From the NCBI GenBank assembly GCA_020438915.1, contig JAGQTR010000378.1, positions 1 to 5,361 on the forward strand: 5,361 bases of DNA, read 5' to 3'. This document shows positions 4,913 through 5,361 of the stretch, in pieces. A program made the translations under genes and the position numbers. The notes below the pieces were generated by a model. It saw nothing but the letters and a program-made list of their open reading frames with translations. It ran no database searches and was not told the origin of the DNA. How positions within the stretch are numbered: the first letter of the stretch is position 1; each line of letters starts with the position of its first letter. Source of the DNA: Mycobacterium sp. Lineage in GTDB: Bacteria; Actinomycetota; Actinomycetes; Mycobacteriales; Mycobacteriaceae.

Positions 4913-5361
4913 TCATTGCGAGGCCTTCCTTCGTCCTTGGGGCACATGGATCGCTTTGTTCTCAGCTGGTCCATCGTCCTCCCGTTGTTCGGTCAATAGG
5001 GAGTAAAGCTGATTTTGCGCTGCCGCACTTCGTGTTTCAATCCCCGCCGCCGTAACGTAACGCTGCGATGTCGTCATCGACTCATGTCCGAGGAGTTTCA
5101 TCAGCGTGTAGACGCTGACATTCGAGGTCGCGAGCTCAGTTGCATAGGTGTGGCGAAGGCCGTGCACCAGGGCGCCGGGTACGGGGCGCGCGTCCGGCCC
5201 CGCGCGTTTGAACGCGCGCTTGATACGCGACTGTAGAGTGCCACGCGTCATCCGCTCACCGTCCCGACCGACGAATAGCGGGGCGGAATGTGGCCAGCCC
5301 GACAATGGCGTGTTCTTCGGCGACGATGTGCGCTTCTTGCCCTGAGGAAACCGTCCGGCAC
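4913..5361 (-). CDS. Tyrosine recombinase/integrase, C-terminal catalytic part (5' end outside window)
   Basis: The frame is open to the right window edge, giving 148 residues and no convincing start; a TTG at 5305 is internal to the domain and not a likely true start. Counting from the first full codon, it has the box HGLRHTYATEL with H66 and R69, then LLGHESMTTSQRYV with H92 and the nucleophilic Y101. These are the catalytic residues of the phage-integrase/XerC-type superfamily. The first catalytic Arg and the DNA-binding N-terminal domain would lie beyond the window. The tail after Y101 is about 47 residues long and polar. Such enzymes catalyse site-specific integration and excision of islands, phages or plasmids. 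It points toward the repeat cluster and metal genes, and may be the integrase of the element carrying them; whether the gene is intact cannot be judged here. Confidence 0.9.
   Translation of the reverse strand, partial: AGRFPQGKKRTSSPKNTPLSGWPHSAPLFVGRDGERMTRGTLQSRIKRAFKRAGPDARPVPGALVHGLRHTYATELATSNVSVYTLMKLLGHESMTTSQRYVTAAGIETRSAAAQNQLYSLLTEQREDDGPAENKAIHVPQGRRKASQ

Overview
High-GC actinobacterial DNA, plausibly mycobacterial or a close relative. The evidence is the strong G/C third-position bias, GTG starts, four-base and eight-base gene overlaps, and protein styles typical of that group (a MerA without the NmerA domain, a CcdA-type membrane protein, a lipoprotein thioredoxin). The genus cannot be fixed from the sequence alone. 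The window looks like part of an accessory island or plasmid: a metal-resistance cargo followed by transposon debris and an integrase.

Positions 1-3197 (minus strand) hold a compact mercury-detoxification operon, transcribed from right to left: merA (mercuric reductase), merB (organomercurial lyase), a small MerF-like mercury transporter, a thioredoxin-fold lipoprotein with a CGEC motif, and the start of a CcdA/DsbD-type membrane thiol carrier that runs off the left edge. Gaps are 26 and 32 bp, followed by overlaps of 8 and 4 bp, so the five genes very probably share one transcript. There is no MerP. The lipoprotein plus CcdA pair sits where a periplasmic Hg-binding protein would be expected, and it is the most interesting part of the window.

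Positions 3198-3253 are the divergent control region. It has a perfect 13-bp inverted repeat with a 4-bp centre lying between -35 and -10 elements spaced about 20 bp apart on both strands, as MerR-family regulators require. merR (3254-3643, plus strand) encodes the matching regulator with three cysteines. MerB would release Hg(II) from organomercurials, MerF would import inorganic Hg(II), and MerA would reduce it to volatile Hg(0).

Positions 3644-4423 (plus strand) carry a short intergenic stretch and a CadD-family transporter gene, with a possible tiny upstream reading frame overlapping its start.

Positions 4424-4912 contain no intact gene. They hold a truncated IS21-type istA fragment, two hairpins, and three copies of a 20-21 bp repeat (two direct, one inverted) that resemble transposase-binding ends. 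At 4913-5361 (minus strand) is the C-terminal catalytic half of a tyrosine recombinase, cut by the right window edge. This right flank suggests that the cargo was assembled by several mobile-element events.
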